DNA of 64,000 nt from Campylorhamphus procurvoides (lineage: Eukaryota > Chordata > Aves > Passeriformes > Dendrocolaptidae). Under the pieces are notes generated by a model. That model saw only the letters and a program-made list of their open reading frames with translations, did not search any database and was not told the origin of the DNA. Location: NCBI GenBank assembly GCA_013396655.1, contig WBMV01004769.1:124001-188000 (forward strand), in the 5' to 3' direction. Positions 25,201-36,622 of the stretch are shown here, one piece after another (positions within the stretch are counted from its first letter, which is position 1; each line of letters begins with the position of its first letter). Both the position numbers and the translations under genes were made by a program.

Positions 25201-28200
25201 CATGGGCATTTCTACATCCAGAAACAAGAAGTATGGAACAATGTCACACTCATTATGGTCCTTGCAGAATAGACAATGGAGACCAAAATATTTCTCTGGA
25301 AAAAGAAAATAAATTTTGAGTAACTTTCTTTTCTTTGCCTTATTCATGGGCAAGTTTGACTTCTCAGGGTTGAATGGGTGCTAAAAGCCTGTTATCTCTT
25401 AAAACCTTGACAGCAAAATATTAAATTTTCATTAAGAGGTGTGATTTATCCTCTGTGACATTGTGCAACCACAGCTCTCTGAAACAATCAAACAACACAC
25501 AGTAGAGAAGCACTGCAATGAGATCCAATTCTCAGTGGCTTTTATGTGGTCGTATAAGCTTGAGAAGCTTCTGTCTTCTGCCATCTTAAGAACAATTTGA
25601 TCTACTGCAAAATTTTAACATTCTGGCTAGAAAAGCAGAATATTTGATGGAGAGCTAACAAATCTTGTCAAATTTTTACCACAAGACTAAAATCATATTT
25701 TTTTATGCTACATTCAAGTGAGTTTCTATACACATCAGCCCAAGACACTGCACATTTGAAAATACCACACAGCACTGGCCATGGTGCATGTGATTGAAAA
25801 ATGAATAGAAAATTTAGATTTATTGTTATTATGAAGATTTAAGATGATTACGTTACCTAATATTTTGAAGGACATAGAGACAGTATGTAGATAGTAGATA
25901 GTGTAGCTAGTGTGTAGACAGCTACTGTAAAGGCAGAATTCTCTCAAAATAAAGTGGAACTGAGAAGCTGAAAGGACCACGAGCACTGAGAGAATTTAGG
26001 AGATGGCTGACCTTTGAAAGCAAAAGCAGTGTTCAGAACAGACTAGAAACTTCATTAGTAGAAGAAAGAGTGAGTATAAGTTTCTGTAGCAACTGAAGTG
26101 TGAGGAGGAAAGAAAGAAAGAAAATTATACTCCTGTCCCAAAAGGTAGAAGCTTGAGTAGTCTTGGAATCTCTATTACACTCTCAGACCTTGAAATGCTC
26201 CCTCAGATCAGTATTCAAGGAACAAACCATTCTGCTTTAAAGAAATGGGCAAATGTTGTCTTTTCGTGACCTTAGAGCCAACAGAAAAGTCATTGTCTTT
26301 GTAGTTCACTCTAAAAAAATTATTTTCAAAAGAGGTATGCATGAGATTTTAGTTCAAATGTACCTTCACCATCTTCTAAATTTTATTTAGTTTTTCCACA
26401 TTCTTGCTGAAAAGTACACAAGCAGTAGTGATTAAAGCTGCCCACTGGAAACAGTGAGCACATTCTGCACAGGCACTCAGAAACAGAAACAACTTTTCAT
26501 CACTGCTTTCCTAGGGGAGTGTCAAAGTGATTATCAAGAGGAGAAATACTTCATAGACATTTCCTTTTCAGAAACAGCAAATTATTCCTTAAATTGGATT
26601 TCAATAGGGATGCAGAAAAGTCTGTGGTAGAAATCCTCAGTCATCAAATAGACTCATAGACTTCCCCTCATCCATTCAGAACATCCTCAGGCTTGAAAGG
26701 TCATGTCCTGGCACACAATTACCTTTGTGTGTTTGTGTGATGTGGGTGGAGATGAGGATGCAGTGTGGTGCAGTGGTGCTTTATTATGTGCCTGACATCC
26801 TAAACCAAAGCACAAAATGTAGAAAGGAAGATTTACATATGAAACTGGATTGCAGAAATAAAAGAAACCAGAGTTATGTGGCTTCCTCAGAGTAGTCAGA
26901 ACTACAGAAGCATTTCTTCAAAAATTAAAGATGGTTTAAACTATGACTACTTCTCCGATTCTGCCCCATTCAATTGTTTCTCCATCCTCCCTATCCAATT
27001 TCTGGTATTTTTTCTAACTGTACCAAAGAACTAAGCAAATTGACTCAAAAAAATAAATAATCTAATTCTTCTGAGTTGCTTTTCAGCAACTTCTCACAGA
27101 GCAACAAATACTTGTGCTAGCAAAGTGCAGAGAAAGGAGATCAGTGACACAAAAAAACTGAGAAGAAAACAAAGGCAAATAATTTTTGGGCTATGAATTT
27201 TTGGCTGCCTTTTTAAGAGTTTTCACAAAGCTCTGTTTCAAAGGCACACATGTCACTAGTCATTGTACCTTAGCAGAGAAAAATGTTCCTTTTACTTCCT
27301 AATTATTTCAGTCACTGTTTGAGCCTTCAGTTCAGAGTTCTAAAGGTTAGGACTTCACATGCAGTAGACTGATGAGAAGACAGGCATATTGTAGTAATTT
27401 ATATATATTTATCCAAATCTCTATAATCTACAGATTATCTATATTTATATGTATATCCTTCTGTTGTGGTGAAGAATAAGAGTTAGATCTCAGCCACTCT
27501 AATAAACAGCATAGGTGAAAACAGTTAAAAGATTGAATTAGATTTTGCACATCATGTAAAACAAAAGTACAAGAAAGCCTGTTTTTGTGTTGCACAAATA
27601 AATTAACTAATGTAATTACTCTGCAATAGTGTAATTATAACTCTTATAAGATAGAATGTGAGTCATATAATCTAGCAATTATATAGTTAATGATATCCTA
27701 TGAATATTAACCCAATTATACTATAAGTAAAAGTACTATGCAATACCTAGCTGAATTGTCTCTTGGTTTGCACGGCTAGCTCAAATATAAGAATCCTCTT
27801 CTTTACAAGCATAGGTATAAGCATTATAACAATGTGTATTAGCACATTATAATAACCTTCATAATTTTTAATAGTTTAGCACATAAACAACTAGAGCAAA
27901 TGTAATTATTAATGTTGACCAGATTATATACAGCCCTATGTGGTATCTAGCAGTTTTTCATTATTCCAATGAATAATACAATGAATAACAAATACTTTTT
28001 GTAAACTAATTTAGAATAATTTCTTCCTCATAAATTATTGCCAACATTCCTCAGTATCAAGTGCTGATGCTATCAGGATCCAAGGTGGGATCATGGGAAT
28101 TTTATAGTTGGCATTATTGTAGAGCAGAGCCCAGAGCCTCAGCCTGAGACCACCCATGTGTACTGTACCTTAGCAAATGCACTTCTTCTCTGTCCTTTCA

Positions 28201-28276
28201 CAGAACAGGAATAGAACTTCCTTTAATAGTCTCCCTAGTGTTGTGATGGGCTATAGAAGAGGCTGAAGTAGACGGC
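22274..28276. other. Unique AT-rich non-coding sequence
   Basis: Six kilobases without a gene or recognised transposon. A 14-base A run is at 25129-25142 and a short (GAAA)n run at about 26109-26124. Open frames are short and without family resemblance. Confidence 0.6.
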
Positions 28277-28301
28277 TTTGGTACTTTAGCAAAGTACCAA
28301 A
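28277..28301. repeat. 11-bp inverted repeat with 3-nt loop
   Basis: TTTGGTACTTT (28277-28287) and AAAGTACCAAA (28291-28301) are perfect reverse complements around AGC. In single-stranded form this folds into a short stable hairpin. No flanking element was recognised. Confidence 0.85.
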
Positions 28302-31029
28302 AGGAGACAGAAGCAGTGTATTGGTTTCCAGAAGATGTTCAAGTTGTTTAAAGTGCTTTCCCAGGTGGTGGAATCTTAAAAAAAAAATAAATAAAAAATA
28401 GGAGGGAATCCCATCACTACATTTCATTTACACTTCCCAGTGGGTTGATGCTTGCCTAGAGTGAGAGATCTTAGTCCCTAGTAACTCCATTCATTCAAGG
28501 CTAAGCAGACTAAGGAAAGAAAGAGAAAAAGCAGACACAATTGGTCAGTTGTCACCAAAACTGTGTTCAAAAGATTGAGCAGTATTACAAAACTTCAGGG
28601 TAATGTACTCCACTTTTATTATTACTCCTGGAAAACCAAATGTCACCACTTTTTTTCTTTTCCATCTACCACAGGACAATAAATGCATGACTGCATGGCA
28701 ATAAAAGCCATTCATGAGTTGATTCCTGGGGCTGCATCTTCCTCCACACAAACACATATGATACTCTCTAACTAGAGCATGTGCAAAGATAAATGGTTAC
28801 TGGTAACCTGAACTTTGCCTCAAACATACCATCCAAACACTGTTCCTTTCACATGATTCATGTTATAAAGCACAGTCATAAAACACAGATCTGGATCCAA
28901 ACTTGGATAAAAAATAAAAATTCCCCCTCAGAGAGAAGTAGAACCAAAGCACATTCATAAATAACAGTTTAGATGCAGTCAAAGGAGTTAATTTTTTTTT
29001 AAATGCAATTATAGAGATCTCCTCTTCTGATTCTATTCCAAACTATATTTATAGCCTCTCCTGAATCAGGCTGTTTAACATGTATTTTTTCCAGTAAAAC
29101 TATGTGAAACAATTTTGTTGCATCTTTTTTCTTTATAAATTACTGCTATTGCAGGTCTACCCTGCAAATTGTTACTCCAATGTAATTGTTTGAGAGGATG
29201 ACGGATATAGGAATAGACTTTTGGGATCGGTCCCTTGATACATGATTGTCAAATGCCAAATAAAGCTACACAGAATACAAGAAGAAAGGAGGATTTTAGG
29301 ACAGTAGTTTGGCATTCAGGTAGCTTGCTTTAACCTACAAGGAGAATGTAGTATCATGTTCAATTTGTATATATGTGTTAGTCATTGCATCTCGACTTAA
29401 TTATAATATTTTGAACTGTTACATGAGCACTGTCCAGGAGGGTTGAAAATCTGACTGCCTAGCAGCTATATTACAGATTTAATTAACACACGTTGAGAAC
29501 TGCTGCAAATCAGCTGTACAACCATTCCCTTGCTATTGATGATGACAACCTCATGGAGGCCAAGCTGCAAATCCTCCTCACAGACTGCAGTGCACTAACC
29601 ATTATTCTATTGATCATCTTTGTCTCAGATGTTGTGTGGCAAAAAAGTGCTAATCAGGATGACAGGCTTAAAAGATGTAAGCTATTCACAGAGCTATTGA
29701 GGAGAAAGAGGCTACAGGCATTTAATGTCACTCACTGCATCTTTTAAAAGAAAATACAGGTTTTTGAATAAAGCAGAATGCTAGAGACAAAATGTGGCCA
29801 ACCATAAAAGCTTTGTGAAAGATCTGAATTTAAAGAAAAGTGCAGTGGCAAATAAGTACTGAAAACAACGATCCAGGAAAATTCAGCACTTGTAGAGATG
29901 GCAAGAACAGATGTTTACTGCTTCTGGTCTCTATTTGGGAGTGATAGTCTTTTACAGGTTTTTTTTGCAGTTGTTAATGTTATCACAAAAATGGATGCAC
30001 AGAAAAAAAGTGCAAGACAAAAAGGAATTGTGACTAAACAGTGTTGAGGCAATAAAAGAGTATTAAGTTCTAGGGGAAAAGTGGCCTAGTACATTATTGT
30101 AGAAGGGAGATGCAAAAATATTTTGACCTTAGAAAGTTTCAGTTCTGCTCTGTTCACATTCATAAATTTTCCCATGGATGAACAGCTGAGAGCCAAAACA
30201 GCTCCCCCAGGCTAATATGCCATCCTTGAGGTAGAGCTACATCAGCATGTAGGAGTTGAGTTAATAATAATAACATGCTTGGGAAAACACACACTTAGAT
30301 GCATGTATTTTGAATTATTGCTAAGTATTTGAGAAAGACATAACAGTTGCTGAAGGTAAACATGTAACCATTGACACAGACACAATTAGCAAGTGGGCTG
30401 CAATTAATTTAGAAATTGTATTAAGGGATAATTGTAATTAACAGCTCTGGGGGAGGTGAGATTAAATACAAAAAAATGAGTTGAAGAAATCATGTACTGT
30501 AGCAAAAATGAGGAAACAGGAGTCGTCACTGGTTTGCTGAGTACTGACTAAGAGTGAGCTTTGAGAATTACTACAGATAATTCCCCAAGGCCCTTAGTAA
30601 ACTGTGGAGCTGAGAAAAGAATGAATTATAAAAGCTACTAATACTCATCTGCTATATGAAAAAAAAAAGAGTTTAAGTTAGTGCTGTAATTTCCTAACTC
30701 TTACACTGTAAAATATTATGATTTGACCAGCCTTCAAAGTAAGCCAATTCCATGAATCCAGCGGGCCTTGTTAAAATACCATGTTGTGATAAAATCACAC
30801 CAGCCACCAAATTTACAATTTAAGGCTGAAAAACCCTACAGCCAGCTGCCAGACCAAAGATAACTGTAACCTGTACGTAAAGTCACATTAACAGTCTGTG
30901 GATATGAACTCTTTCCTTATTTATGAGAATGTTACCTTCTTCATTCACATCACAATTATCTTCCTATTATTATCTTCCCCTATTATCTAAGACATCTTCA
31001 GTCAAACTTGCCAAAGTAGTGAAAGGGGT
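28302..31029. other. Unique non-coding sequence
   Basis: No supported gene. Two mild leads lie in it: an 84-codon plus-strand frame beginning at a TTG at 29493, and a cluster of homeodomain-type TAAT motifs at 30383-30440. Both are treated in the findings. Confidence 0.55.
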
Positions 31030-31377
31030 AAACTAACCCTGCCAAGGGAGGGGAAACTGAATCCATCCCACTACTATCAGTTTGGTGCCAGTGCTAGCAA
31101 GAGAGGCCTGGAGCCTGGAGAGGGACGGCAGGTGAGCAGGAGAGCACCAGAAGAGTATAACAAAGGAATACCAGGCACTCCAGACAGCAACTCAGCTTCA
31201 CTGGGGCCCAAACTTGAATACCTCTAGGAAAATGTTCCCAGCATGGGGAATAAACAGGAGTTAGAAACACGTGCTCACCTGTAGGGTTATGATCTTATTG
31301 GCCTTACAGAGATGTGGTGAGATGTCTGCTATGACTGGTGTTGGAAGGGAAGATCACAGGCTCCTTAGGAAGGACAG
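31030..31377 (+). mobile_element. CR1 LINE 5' part (left half of a split copy)
   Basis: Plus-strand CR1 leader and the start of ORF2. Landmarks are 'GGGGAAACTGAATCCATCCC' at about 31050, 'AGGAAAATGTTCCCAGCATG' at about 31227, and 'GGTTATGATCTTATTGGCC' at about 31284. The last translates as GYDLIGLTEMW, matching the CR1 endonuclease motif YDVIGITETWW, which carries a metal-binding Glu. A stop follows soon after, so it is a pseudocopy. The copy continues at about 32477 after an inserted LTR-containing segment. Confidence 0.8.
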
Positions 31378-31380
31378 TCT

Positions 31381-32011
31381 TGCCTTAGGGTTTTCATGAA
31401 TTTGTGGATTTTTATACTTCTAGGTATACTTCTCACATATAGCATAGCTAACAACCTCTGACCCTGTGTTAGCTGTCTTAAGGGTCAGATAATAGCTGGA
31501 ACATTGTGCTAAGAAAACATGTACCAGAGCTAAGGCAACTAGATACCATGTTAGTCAAAACAAGAAAGCAAAGCCCAGCAACCTTGGAGAAGCTCTGCTG
31601 GGGAAGATAAACAGTTGTTACCAGATGGAAATTCCTTCGATAAGAGAGGAGCCTGCTACCTAAATTACTTGATCAAGGACGGACGATTTACAGCTATCTA
31701 TAATTCTTTTCTCACTTTTACAAGATCTGGGAAAACTCTAAGGAGATGTTTCAAGGTTGCAGATAACGTTTGGTTTCCCTAATTAGTCCTTGTCAGCAAA
31801 AGTTACCTTATGATGAAAACCAGAACTGGATTGCCTAAATCCTACTTAGCATTGTTAATCTCCCTCATTAACATGTCTTACCTCCTCATTAACATACCCT
31901 GTATCTCGGTTCTATATATTGTAGCGCGACTTTCAATAAAATGTCTCAGTTTTCACCCCCAAAACTGGGATCGTTTAGTTATTGACCAACCAACAAAGCT
32001 CCAATAAGGCA
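31381..32011 (+). mobile_element. LTR of an endogenous retrovirus inserted in CR1
   Basis: The block is bounded by perfect 7-bp inverted termini, TGCCTTA at 31381-31387 and TAAGGCA at 32005-32011, obeying the retroviral TG...CA rule. A TATA-like TATATAT is at 31913-31919 and a polyadenylation signal AATAAA at 31935-31940, followed by a CA- and T-rich stretch. The very short TATA to AATAAA spacing is like that of class II and alpharetroviral LTRs, where the signal lies at the end of U3. No primer-binding site, gag, pol or env was recognised downstream and no exact target-site duplication was found. Plus-strand orientation follows from the signals. Confidence 0.65.
31913..31940 (+). promoter_or_regulatory. 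LTR TATA box and polyadenylation signal
   Basis: TATATAT (31913-31919) and AATAAA (31935-31940) sit in the order and spacing expected at the U3/R junction of the LTR. Whether they are still active cannot be told from sequence. Confidence 0.5.
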
Positions 32012-32476
32012 AAGGGGTCTTAAGACCTCCAACTCAATTCTAGGAGAGGCGTGCCATGATGCGGAACCAGGACAGNAAGAGTCATGTTCCCAGCCTGTGG
32101 GTGAAAGGGTTTTTCACCTGGGAGGGACAGGTTGTCCCTTGGTTGCTTTGGTAAGACATAGCGGGGTGGTTCAGGGGGTTTGGCTGGAAACAGCTGGGAA
32201 TTAAATGAAAGGGACACCTTTCGGTTTAATTTACTCTGCATGTTTTGAAGCGATGGTGCTTGGAAAAGAGCTCACATGGTATTCCTGAGGCCATGAGTTC
32301 ATCCTAGCACCGGTCTTTTCTATCTGTTACTTATCAACATGTGTTGTACTCTTTTATACTTTTTATACTTTACTCTTTTATACTCCTTTATATTCTGTAC
32401 CCCAAAACCCTATAAGTAAAAGAACTCTTCTCTGCTTTACCTACATAAAGTTGTCTTGGAAAGTTTTTTTCCCCCT
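32012..32476. other. Unassigned insert between LTR and CR1
   Basis: This segment separates the LTR from the right half of the CR1 and matches neither. It holds a minus-strand frame of 73 codons (32020-32241) crossing an N at 32076, a degenerate TTTATACT-type repeat at 32348-32394, and a T7C5 run just before the CR1 resumes. It may be a retroviral leader piece, or a second LTR-like insertion. No gag, protease or polymerase motif is visible. Confidence 0.4.
32348..32394. repeat. Degenerate (CTTTTATACT)n repeat
   Basis: TTTATACT-type units recur about five times with spacing variation. This is a local slippage repeat within the unassigned insert. Confidence 0.7.
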
Positions 32477-33060
32477 TCCTTAAGGCAACAACAGGCAGGA
32501 GAGATGAGGGGAAGGTGTTGCCCTCTATGTCAGTGGCCAGCTGGAGTGCATGGAGCTCCTCCTGGGAATGCATGAAGACCTGACAGAGCTTATGAGTCAG
32601 GATTGAAGGGCAGACAGGGACAGGTGACATTACAGTGGGATCTGTTACAGGCCGCCCAACCAGAAGATTGAGAAGATGAGGGCCTCTCTAGATGGAGTGG
32701 CCTCATGTACACAAGCACTGGTCCCATGTTCCATGGGGGACTTCAGCCACTCTGATGTCTGTTGAAGGGACAACATAGCAAGGCACAGGCCGCCCAAGAG
32801 AATTCTGGAATTTGTTCATGACAGCTTTTTTCTCCAAGTGATAGAGGAGCCAGTGAGAAGAGGTGTTATGCTCTTCCACATTCTCACCAACAAGGAGGGG
32901 CCGGTGGGGAATGTGAAACTCGAGGGTAGCTTGGATTGCAGTGACCACAAAGCAGTGGAGATTGAGATCCTCAGGGCAGTGAGGATTACACGCAGCAGGA
33001 TTGCTACCCTGCTTCAGTACAGCAGATTCTGACCTCTTGAGGGATCTTCTTGGTATCCTA
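32477..33060 (+). mobile_element. CR1 LINE, endonuclease region (right half)
   Basis: This continues the CR1 begun at 31030. The order of landmarks matches CR1 ORF2 on the plus strand: 'TATGTCAGTGGCCAGCTGGA' at about 32526, 'GACAGGGACAGGTGACATTA' near 32616, 'GTGATAGAGGAGCCAGTGAG' at 32838, and a frame reading VGNVKLEGSLDCSDHKAVE at about 32908-32964, which contains the SDH motif (Ser-Asp-His) of the apurinic-type endonuclease. The copy stops at about 33060, before the reverse transcriptase begins. It has internal frameshifts and cannot be functional. Confidence 0.85.
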
Positions 33061-33763
33061 CTATCAAAAAGAAAAAATGAAAAGAACTATTCGCTCACTG
33101 AAGTTAGGAATATCAAGAATTTCTTTGAGAAACTAAGTATATCTATCAGGGCATATAACAGTGTGTACAGGGTTGAAAGCCTAGAGATTTCACTTAGTCT
33201 GAGCTATACTAAGCTTAAAGTCCTAAAGCTTATGGGCTTCTAGATCTGTCTATAAAAATTGATCTGTTTTTCATATTAACATAATATTTTAAAATAAACA
33301 TTTGCCTTCTTGGTATTATTTTACTGTAATTGAATTGCCACTGCTTAAACAAACCACCAAAGCTTTCAAATCAAAGCATTCTTTTTCATTTAAGAGTTTG
33401 TGCTATTTTTCAAAAACATGGGTTTTTTTGCTGGTGATTCTGGTGCAGTTGTTCCTCTTCAGTCTTCTTGGCAATGCAAGTGTTGTTATTCAGACAGGCA
33501 AGAGCTACCAAGGCTGCCAAAATTGTATTAGTTCACCTTTTTTTTAAACATAAGGACCTAGTCGCAGCTGGAAATGGGAGATCTGACTTAAAATACCATA
33601 AAAAACACATCTGAAAATCAATGCCACTGTGATAAGTTACAGCTTCAAAAAATTGGTAAAGGCACTGCAAAATGATTACCTAATCAGTGGTATCACCTGC
33701 CAAGCTTGAAAGAGACTTATTACCCTGTTGTTTCTCTGTCTTGTTATAATTTACACAGCTTTG
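33061..33763. other. Unique AT-rich non-coding sequence
   Basis: No supported gene or element. Two plus-strand frames of about 80 codons (33001-33243 and 33302-33547) have no recognised domain; the first begins in the CR1. Confidence 0.6.
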
Positions 33764-34379
33764 TGTGCTGGTTTAGAGGTAAACTAGCAGGAGAAATGGA
33801 CCCATCACAAGAGAGATTATAAGTCAGAGTTACAATTTAATGAAAGATATTACCATAAATACACTGACACTGCTTTCAACTCACCAAAAACCCAGCAGTA
33901 TAACCCAGTGCCCCGGGGCACAAGCCCAAAGGGGTTTGTTAGCTCTTGTGCTGAGACCCATGAGGTTCCCCCGAGTCCAAAGCAGAAAGAAGTGAAGAAA
34001 TCTTGTTGGTGCAGATGATGGCTGTGGTCTGGTCGGAAGTGATGGTCGTAGTCCATTCGAGAGTGGTGGTTTCCCTCCTGTCGAGGTCCTGCTGCTCCTC
34101 TGGATCCCACGAAGCAGTGTTCAAGTTCTTCTGAGCCCTGTTTATATACCCTCAGGGAGCACTCAGTCCCTCCCCCAGGGCGGAGACTCACACAATGGGT
34201 GATTAACTCTGTGAGTCATGGGATATTGTTGAACCGTTGATGGCCCATTAGCAGCTACACCTCCTCAGGCTGGGTGTGGAGGTGCTAACGACTTCCTGGG
34301 TAATTGCTGCGAATGGTCCATTATTCTTGGGGAATGAATAGAGGGTGTAGAATACACAGCCTTGATCACCCCCCACACA
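33764..34379 (-). mobile_element. LTR of an endogenous retrovirus, minus strand
   Basis: Read on the minus strand, this block has a TATATAAA promoter box (34141-34148), a GC-rich, CpG-bearing R/U5-like part, and an ATTAAA polyadenylation signal (33836-33841). It ends 'TAAACCAGCACA' at 33764, a terminus typical of avian LTRs. The 5' end is probably near 34379 (TGTGTGGGG in minus orientation), which gives about 616 bp. TGTG and CACA form short inverted termini. No target-site duplication or internal retroviral sequence was found, so it is likely a solo LTR. A 113-codon frame (33850-34191, minus) lies inside and is regarded as fortuitous. Confidence 0.65.
34141..34148 (-). promoter_or_regulatory. 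TATA box of the minus-strand LTR
   Basis: On the minus strand the sequence reads GTATATAAAC. It sits about 300 bp upstream of the ATTAAA signal in the same strand, as expected for an LTR promoter. Confidence 0.5.
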
Positions 34380-34994
34380 GTGATAACTGGTGTCTTCTGC
34401 TAAACTAGGACACTTTGGTATCTTTCTCCTATCTGAAAAAACCATGGCTTCAGGAACCATTAAGAAAATTAAGATTAACTCACATAAATTGCCTGCAGTA
34501 ATTGTGACATTTACACTTACAAGACTCATAAGTTCTGGCACTCTTGAATGTATGAAAGAAGCAACAGCTCAGTAGCACAAAAATGATTCCCAATTTCTAT
34601 CATTGTCTGTGCGAGGTTTCATATTTGCGTGATTTTAGATGAAGATACCTGTGTAAAATCTGATCAAAAAGATACACTAAAAAAAGACTAAATTGATCTT
34701 AAATCAGCCATAACTGAACATAATGTAGAGATGTGCATAAAAAGAAAATTATGCTAGATATCACAAGAGTCAATGTAAGCACGGATTGGACTGACTTGAG
34801 GCACATTATTTACTTTTCTAGGTTTATGTGTAGTTTTACATCAGTTTTTCAACTATTACTCAACTGAAGGAAGATCTACACCTTCGTTTGCATATACATG
34901 TTCTCTGGTTCTTTCATACCTAGTCGTAGTTCAGCCAATTTAAACTTCAAGCCTGGATTTCTTCCCTGCGCAAGCCAGTGGTTGCCCTAAGGGA
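34380..34994. other. Unique non-coding sequence
   Basis: No gene or transposon seen between the LTR and the next CR1. Confidence 0.6.
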
Positions 34995-35590
34995 AAAAAG
35001 CCCCATTATAACTAGAATAGAATAGTGCAGAGCAGAATATTTCCTTTGAAAGGGGCTCACAGTGGTCATCTAGTCAAACTTCCTAACCCCTTTGGGGCTG
35101 ACCAAAACTGTACTAAGTGCAGTGTCCAATTGCTTCTTAAATAGCGAGGTTTGGGGCACCAACCACCTCTCCAAGGCCTGTTCCAGTGTTGGCCACCCTC
35201 TTGGTGGAAATGCTTCCTAATGTCCAGTCTAAACCTGCTCTGATGCAACTTTGAACCATTCTCAAGTGTTCTATCTTAAATTGTGGGACCTAGACCTGTA
35301 TACAGGATTCAAGGTGAGGCTGCATGAACACAATACAGAAGGATAATCATATTTGTAATTGGCTGGTGATGCTGTGTTTAATACATCCTGAGATGTGGTT
35401 TGCTCTCTTGGCTACCAGGGACACCCTGCTCACTCATACTGAGCCTGCTGCATTTCTGCAGGGCTGGTCTCCAGCCACTCCTCTCCCAGTTTAAACTAGT
35501 TCCTGGCATTACTCCTTTCCAGATGCAGAATTTGGCATTTTTTATTGTATATCTTTCACACCTTCCTACAAAATTTAAATGCTTGACCTT
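34995..35590 (-). mobile_element. CR1 LINE, 3' region
   Basis: Antisense CR1 landmarks run in order: 'GTGGTCATCTAGTCAAACTT' near 35063, 'ACCAACCACCTCTCCAAGGC' near 35159, and 'GGTGGAAATGCTTCCTAATG' near 35202. To the right is the ORF2 end region, including 'TTTCTGCAGGGCTGGTCTCC' near 35453. The left end has the tail-like 'AGAATAGAATAG' at about 35013. The copy is 5'-truncated and riddled with changes. Confidence 0.8.
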
Positions 35591-36488
35591 TCTTGTTGGA
35601 AAATCTTTATTTTATTTCAAATATTTTTAGTAGCATAATAAAGGGGATTTTAATTACTGTATTAAACCATCTATGCCATCTTATCACCAAAGTGTGTGAG
35701 GAAGAGGTTCTTAACATACATAACTGTAGGACACACTGTAACCATCTCTGACACTAACAGATGAGAACAATGAGTAATCTTGCTCAAGTTACAGACAAGG
35801 ATATATTAACAATCAGATAAGATTTGTCCCACTGCAATGAATAAAGCAGGATTTCTTTTAACCAGCAATTGAAATGCAAATTACTTTCACTTTTTATACA
35901 TAGTTATCATAACAAAGCAAGCAAAATCCTGAAATCCAAAATCTTTTGACAATACTCACAGAGTAGCCCAAAGAGATTAACAAGATTTCCTCAAAACTGG
36001 AATCAAATTTAAGACTGTACCCTTGAGTAGAGAAGAAGCAGAGTCAATTTGGCAGGCTAAGTATCAAGATTGAAAATGTGAGGTTTATCACTGATCTCTA
36101 TCTAAAAAACATACCCATGAACATTGCCATCCAATCACATAAAAATGTGGATTACACTGTCAATCAACTACTGCATGCTTAATACATCTATAAAGATAGC
36201 CATCTCTGTGACAGGAGAGCTGAGGAACCCTTAAAGGATTTTAAGAGGAAACAATACAGAGAAGATACTACAGAAAGCTGTTGGTGGGAAAGAAACTTAG
36301 AAGGAGATATATGTTTTATAGATTTGTACTTGCTACCGAATTGCAAAAGACATTCAGAGACGATCCTTTTCTGAAGGGAAAGAAAGTGACTTTAGCAGCA
36401 GTTTGACTTTGCTATCAATACTGTAGGTAGACTAATCTGATCAGAAAAACTGTAAACCATTGTTTGTTAGATAGATTCTATGTATCAC
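35591..36488. other. Unique AT-rich non-coding sequence
   Basis: No gene, RNA gene or transposon was recognised in this stretch. Confidence 0.6.
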
Positions 36489-36622
36489 TGAATCATAGAA
36501 TGGTTTGAGTTGGAGTGGACCTTAAGGATCATCTAGTTCCAACTCCCTGCCATGGGCAGGGACACCTTCCACTAGAACAGATTGTTCAAAGCCCCATCCA
36601 CTCTAGCATTGAACACTTTTTT
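36489..36622 (-). mobile_element. Short CR1 LINE 3' end
   Basis: 'AATCATAGAATGGTTTGAGT' at 36491 is the antisense of the CR1 3' tail and terminal segment, followed by the well-conserved 'CCAACTCCCTGCCATGGGCA' at about 36538. Strong similarity over 130 bp indicates a relatively young, severely 5'-truncated copy, the usual outcome of CR1 insertion. Confidence 0.9.

Noticed and set aside
33850..34191. 113-codon minus-strand frame
   Set aside because: It lies wholly inside an LTR between its TATA region and polyadenylation signal; LTRs rarely encode protein and no family resemblance is seen.
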